DNA of 64,000 nt, taken from NCBI GenBank assembly GCA_041395725.1, contig JAWKZW010000001.1, positions 3,540,501 to 3,604,500 on the forward strand. The letters are read 5' to 3'. Within the stretch, counting starts at the first letter, position 1, and the number at the start of each line of letters is the position of its first letter. Made by a program: the position numbers and the translations under genes. Under the pieces are notes generated by a model. It had not been told where the DNA came from. It saw only the letters and a program-made list of their open reading frames with translations, and did no database searches. Source of the stretch: Gammaproteobacteria bacterium. GTDB lineage: Bacteria > Pseudomonadota > Gammaproteobacteria > Pseudomonadales > Pseudohongiellaceae. Shown piece by piece: positions 60,487-64,000 of this stretch.

Positions 60487-61109
60487 ATGGTATCGGCAAA
60501 ACTCGGCTGGGTGGTTGTGAGACTGCCAGGCAGCACCCACTCTTTCTCCACCACCACCAGGTCATGGCGATCAAGCTGGATATTGTCGCCACTGGGTGCG
60601 GTGATCTGGTCCAGCAGTACACAGCTGATGTCTTCGTCCAGTGATACGATGACGGCAGGCTTGAATCCATCGATGGTGTCCAGGCTGACTCTTTCCCCAA
60701 CTTTTATTTCAGCGCTACCGCCAAAAGTCGCGTGGGAACGCTTAATAACCCCGTCGGCCGGATAAGGTGTGGCAAATCTGGCGGCGGCCACGATGTGCAT
60801 GATGCGCAACACGGATTCGTCGGTCAGATCCAGTTCAATCTGCTCATATTCCTCGCTGCTGTCGTTCTCTCCGAGGGTATTGCGGAGCAGGGTGATAAAC
60901 AGATCCAGATCCGAGTTGTTCCATTCGATATCGACCGGTTGATCCGGCTGCACAGACTTGTGAGGGGGCGAAATAATGTCCGTTTCGATTTCCACTTCGG
61001 CGATTTCCCGCCGGCTCTGATTGGACAGTACGATACTGACAACGTCACTGCCTTCTCCGGTTTCGTCGGTCAGTCGCCAGAAAATGCTGTGCCCGGAAGC
61101 AAAAATCAT
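60480..61109 (-). CDS. Hypothetical protein
   Basis: A 209-residue protein that I do not recognise. It starts with ATG (MIFASGHSIFWRLTDETG), has no signal peptide or membrane helix and is acidic overall. Residues 1-115 look alpha-beta (VVSIVLSNQSRREIAEVEIE, LDLFITLLRNTLGEN, DESVLRIMHIVAAARFATPYPADGVI); residues 125-195 look like a small beta barrel (EIKVGERVSLDTIDGFKPAVIVSLDEDISCVLLDQI), so two domains are likely. It is monocistronic and convergent with miaE. No function can be assigned. Confidence 0.65.
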   Translation of the reverse strand: MIFASGHSIFWRLTDETGEGSDVVSIVLSNQSRREIAEVEIETDIISPPHKSVQPDQPVDIEWNNSDLDLFITLLRNTLGENDSSEEYEQIELDLTDESVLRIMHIVAAARFATPYPADGVIKRSHATFGGSAEIKVGERVSLDTIDGFKPAVIVSLDEDISCVLLDQITAPSGDNIQLDRHDLVVVEKEWVLPGSLTTTQPSFADTIH

Positions 61110-61228
61110 GTCATTACCCTTTCACTGCTTGTCATGCTCATCATGTGGGGGCGAATAGCCAGGCTTTCAACCAGATTCACTCTACCAGCTATCCTAGCAC
61201 TGATAAACCCCGTGCCGCGAGCGGCCGG

Positions 61229-61819
61229 TTAATCCTGACAACTGGCTGGTCGGGTGAGGTTATGGCCCAGGCGTTGTTCCAGGCGATCCAGTTGCGAGCA
61301 GGGAATTTGCGTGTTTCCGCTCAGGACCACAGCCGTCAGACTGTTAATAGCGAGTAATGGCGAAATATCGGTGATAGCGTTGTCGGCCAGGCTGAGACCG
61401 CTCAGGCGGGGCAGCGAGGCAAGGGGCTGCAGATCGGTAATGGCGTTCCGGGTCAGATCCAGAAAACGGAGACTGGCCAGTTGCGCGATGCCGCGCAGAT
61501 CCTCTACCTGTGCGGCAGCACAGGACAGCACGGTGAGGTTGGCTGGATCTGTTACGCCCGATTGGCGTAATGCGAGATTGATACAGCCCTGCAGATCCGG
61601 ATCTGATACCTGCCGGGCATTTTCCGGCAGGCGCGGATCGTAGACCGACTTCTCATTGACCGTAATGGCGAACTGACGGGTACAGCCTGCCAGGAGTGCG
61701 GTAACGGCCACAACCTGTATCGAATACAGCAACCAGGAATATCCAGTCGCTTTTCTGCTTTTACGCGCGGGTGCGCCTGGGTCTGCACCGGGTGCTGCGG
61801 GCATGCTTTCTTGAACCAT
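61229..61819 (-). CDS. Leucine-rich repeat lipoprotein
   Basis: A 196-residue predicted lipoprotein. A charged N-terminus (about 25 residues) precedes a membrane segment ending in the lipobox LLAGC (Cys46). The mature part contains internalin-type leucine-rich repeats of about 21 residues: DLRGIAQLASLRFLDLTRNAI, TDLQPLASLPRLSGLSLADNAI, TDISPLLAINSLTAVVLSGN, capped by Cys-containing ends. LRRs of this kind bind proteins. The long N-terminus leaves the start open; a later Met at about residue 6 is possible. The partner and function are unknown. Confidence 0.75.
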   Translation of the reverse strand: MVQESMPAAPGADPGAPARKSRKATGYSWLLYSIQVVAVTALLAGCTRQFAITVNEKSVYDPRLPENARQVSDPDLQGCINLALRQSGVTDPANLTVLSCAAAQVEDLRGIAQLASLRFLDLTRNAITDLQPLASLPRLSGLSLADNAITDISPLLAINSLTAVVLSGNTQIPCSQLDRLEQRLGHNLTRPASCQD

Positions 61820-62005
61820 GAATGTGCCTGAAATTGCCTGGGCGGGACGGGATAATATCCCATCCTGGCGGGGGAAAATAGCGACCCGATCTGTGAATCA
61901 GGTCTTCGGCGGGCACTGGCAATTCGTGCTCAGGGCGGGTAGTATGCCGCCTCTGTGCATACGGCTCATTACACCCGCCCCATTGCAAGGGCAAGGAATC
62001 TTTTT

Positions 62006-62701
62006 ATGAATATGGTTAAAACACTTCGGATTGCTACACTGCTGGCCGCTTCGAGTCTGGCAGGTTTCGGTCACGCCCAGGATGTGGATCTGCAGGATGA
62101 AGACGCCCGGATCGCTTACAGCATAGGAGTCAACATCGGGCAGAGCCTGATGCAACAGGGCTTGCTCGACGGTCTCGATTTCAATGCATTCATGCGGGGT
62201 GTGAGCGATCTGGTTAATGGCCAGGAGCAACTGAGCCCTGAAGAAATGATGGCCGCTATTCAAACCTTCCAGCAGCGTATGGCTGCGCAGCAGACGGCGC
62301 AGATGGAAGCCGCACGGCAATCCGGTGAAGAGTTTCTGGCCGCCAACGCGGAAAATGATCAGGTAGTGGTCCTGGACTCCGGGCTGCAATACCAGATCCT
62401 GGAATCCGGTGCCAATGGAGCGACATCGCCCACCATCGCCGATTCGGTGCTGGCACACTATCACGGTACCCTGGTCGACGGGTCGGTTTTTGACAGTTCC
62501 GTCGAGCGGGGCGAGCCTGCACAGTTCGCGCTGAACCAGGTGATCGCAGGCTGGACCGAAGCGCTGCAATTGATGAAAGAAGGTGACAAATGGCGCCTGT
62601 TCATACCTTACACACTCGCGTACGGCGAGCAGGGTATTCCGGGCGCAATTCCACCGTTCTCCACGCTGATATTCGACGTGGAACTGCTGGAAGTTCGCTA
62701 A
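62006..62701 (+). CDS. FKBP-type peptidyl-prolyl isomerase, Mip/FklB-like
   Basis: A 231-residue exported isomerase. Start 62006 has AGGA eight bases upstream; a signal peptide ends near AGFGHAQDV. The N-terminal helical dimerisation region (about 25-110, ARIAYSIGVNIGQSLMQQGL) is as in Mip and FkpA, and the C-terminal FKBP domain (about 125-231) has VLAHYHGTLVDGSVFDSS, AQFALNQVIAGWTEALQLM, PYTLAYGEQGIPGAIPPFSTLIFDVELL. It acts as a periplasmic chaperone. The M18 aminopeptidase follows 36 bases later. Confidence 0.92.
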   Translation: MNMVKTLRIATLLAASSLAGFGHAQDVDLQDEDARIAYSIGVNIGQSLMQQGLLDGLDFNAFMRGVSDLVNGQEQLSPEEMMAAIQTFQQRMAAQQTAQMEAARQSGEEFLAANAENDQVVVLDSGLQYQILESGANGATSPTIADSVLAHYHGTLVDGSVFDSSVERGEPAQFALNQVIAGWTEALQLMKEGDKWRLFIPYTLAYGEQGIPGAIPPFSTLIFDVELLEVR

Positions 62702-62737
62702 GTCTTATCCCGGCTGCATGCTGAGGGCACAAAGCAG

Positions 62738-64000
62738 ATGAACAAGCAGGCATTCAATGAGGGGCTGCTGGCCTTCATTGGGCGGGCGCCGACTCCATTT
62801 CATGCCGTCGAAGCCATGGTTTCACTCCTGCAGGATGAGGGGTTCCAGATCCTTGATGAAAGGAACCGCTGGGACCTCCATCGGGGTGGGAACTACCTGG
62901 TCAGGCGGGACGGCTCTCTGATTGCTTTCCGCTTCGGCCAGCAGTCGCTGCTGGAAGAGGGCATTCATCTGGCCGGTGCTCACACCGATAGCCCCTGCCT
63001 CAAAGTAAAGCCCGTGGCCGAGCGTCATTCACAGGGCTACCTGCAACTGGGTGTTGAAGTCTACGGCGGCGCGCTGCTGAATCCCTGGTTTGACAGAGAC
63101 CTTTCCGTGGCCGGCAAGGTCTCTTTCCTTGACGAGACCGGAGATTTGAATACCTGCCTGGTGGATATGCGGCGGCCGGTGGCAACGATACCCAGTCTCG
63201 CTATCCACTTGGACCGAGAAGCCAACAGCAATCGCAGCATCGACGCTCAGAAACATCTTCCGCCGGTGCTGTTGCGCCAGGAAGGCGAGACAGCGGTGAG
63301 TTTCGAGGCCTATCTGTTGGAATACCTGCGTTCGGAAGCCGGACATCCTGACGCCAGGCGCGTTATGTCCCATGAACTGTTTTTCTATGATACTCAGCCA
63401 CCCGCCATTATCGGTTTGCAGGATCAGTTCATTGCCAGCGCCCGATTGGACAATCTTCTCAGTTGCTACCTCATAACCCGCAGTCTGCTGGCCAGCGGGG
63501 GAACCCACACCTCGGTCATGGTCTGTAACGATCATGAGGAAGTCGGCAGTGGCTCGGCATCGGGTGCCCAGGGGCCGTTTCTGAAATCAGTGCTGCAAAG
63601 GCTGGTCAGCGCGGAATCCTCGGACACGGAGGCTTTAGAGCGGGTGTTTAGAAACTCTCTGCTATTCTCAATCGACAATGCCCACGGTATCCACCCCAAC
63701 TATGCCGATCTTCACGACCCGGCCCACGGGCCGGTCCTCAATGGCGGGCCGGTGGTCAAAGTCAATGCCAGTCAGCGCTATGCCAGCAATACCGAGTCGG
63801 TAGCAAGGTTTCGCGCATACTGTGACAAAACAGGGGTGAAGTCCCAGGCCTTTGTTATGCGCAGTGACCTGGCCTGTGGCAGCACTATCGGGCCAATCAC
63901 AGCGGCCGAGACCGGTATTGCGACGGTTGACATCGGCGTTCCCACTTTTGCCATGCATTCCATCAGGGAACTGGCCGGTGCAGACGACGGAGAACGATTG
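62738..64000 (+). CDS. M18-family aminopeptidase, cut at window end
   Basis: An open frame that runs from ATG 62738 (MNKQAFNEGLLAFIGRAPTP) to the window edge without a stop, 421 codons. Hallmarks of M18 aspartyl aminopeptidase-like enzymes: LAGAHTDSPCLKVKP (metal His/Asp), NDHEEVGSGSASGAQG (catalytic Glu pair), SIDNAHGIHPNY, NASQRYASN and IGVPTFAMHSIRE. It removes N-terminal acidic residues using two metals. Family members are about 430 residues, so only about ten C-terminal residues are missing. GAGGG lies about 10 bases upstream. Confidence 0.92.
   Translation, partial: MNKQAFNEGLLAFIGRAPTPFHAVEAMVSLLQDEGFQILDERNRWDLHRGGNYLVRRDGSLIAFRFGQQSLLEEGIHLAGAHTDSPCLKVKPVAERHSQGYLQLGVEVYGGALLNPWFDRDLSVAGKVSFLDETGDLNTCLVDMRRPVATIPSLAIHLDREANSNRSIDAQKHLPPVLLRQEGETAVSFEAYLLEYLRSEAGHPDARRVMSHELFFYDTQPPAIIGLQDQFIASARLDNLLSCYLITRSLLASGGTHTSVMVCNDHEEVGSGSASGAQGPFLKSVLQRLVSAESSDTEALERVFRNSLLFSIDNAHGIHPNYADLHDPAHGPVLNGGPVVKVNASQRYASNTESVARFRAYCDKTGVKSQAFVMRSDLACGSTIGPITAAETGIATVDIGVPTFAMHSIRELAGADDGERL

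Noticed and set aside
1..64000. CRISPR arrays, insertion sequences, prophage or integrative elements
   Set aside because: No regularly spaced repeats, transposases, integrases or terminal repeats were seen. The single tRNA gene has no duplicated 3' end nearby.

Overview
The window is a chromosomal segment of a Gram-negative gammaproteobacterium with moderately high GC. Evidence for this is the outer-membrane machinery (Tol-Pal, BamC, BepA), Hda, RuvABC, MiaE and FleQ-type genes. From memory, the gene order from about 27.5 kb to 58.3 kb closely resembles the Pseudomonas chromosome: purN-purM / DUF2066-hda, DUF2069-wrbA-arsC-yihY, acylphosphatase, proS, aspS-yebC-ruvCAB-tolQRAB-pal-cpoB-queE-queC-tRNA-Lys, nadA-bepA-tusA-like-perM-dapA-bamC. 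The left 27 kb is lineage-specific and rich in acyl-CoA metabolism, which fits a marine heterotroph related to Pseudomonas or Cellvibrio. That placement is an inference. I saw no rRNA, CRISPR array, phage or insertion sequence.

Layout. 0-3.3 kb holds scattered single genes: a ketoacyl synthase III homologue, a glycine-zipper lipoprotein, a stand-alone macro domain and a small membrane methyltransferase. 3.3-15 kb is an acyl-CoA block: an alpha-methylacyl-CoA racemase facing an operon of HSD10-like dehydrogenase, thiolase, LCAD-like acyl-CoA dehydrogenase and a secreted protein of unknown function, then two CNNM/CorC membrane proteins, then an acyl-CoA synthetase preceded by a second copy of the unknown secreted protein. 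15.3-21.1 kb is a heavy-metal RND efflux operon (outer-membrane factor, adaptor, CusA-like pump, DUF3240). 21-27.5 kb carries small hypothetical genes, the rSAM/selenodomain-associated transferase pair, a FlgM-like anti-sigma factor, a hotdog thioesterase with a third copy of the unknown secreted protein beside it, and a FleQ-type sigma-54 activator.

27.5-64 kb is mainly housekeeping: purine synthesis, regulatory inactivation of DnaA, quinone and arsenate reductases, prolyl- and aspartyl-tRNA synthetases, an HU-like protein with a basic tail, Holliday junction processing, the Tol-Pal envelope system, queuosine precursor synthesis, tRNA-Lys(UUU), a PETase/cutinase-like secreted hydrolase, an SRAP protein, NAD synthesis, outer-membrane quality control, lysine synthesis, RmuC, MiaE, an LRR lipoprotein, an FKBP isomerase and an M18 aminopeptidase cut by the window end.

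The strongest novel signal is the secreted family with the N-terminal motif WGxPDxQGxW and the C-terminal motif YACHEGNY. It occurs three times within 18 kb, and each copy sits beside a different acyl-CoA gene (dehydrogenase, ligase, thioesterase). Together with a branched-acyl oxidation set and a polyester-hydrolase-like enzyme, this suggests an uncharacterised periplasmic or extracellular step in the use of lipids, esters or isoprenoids.
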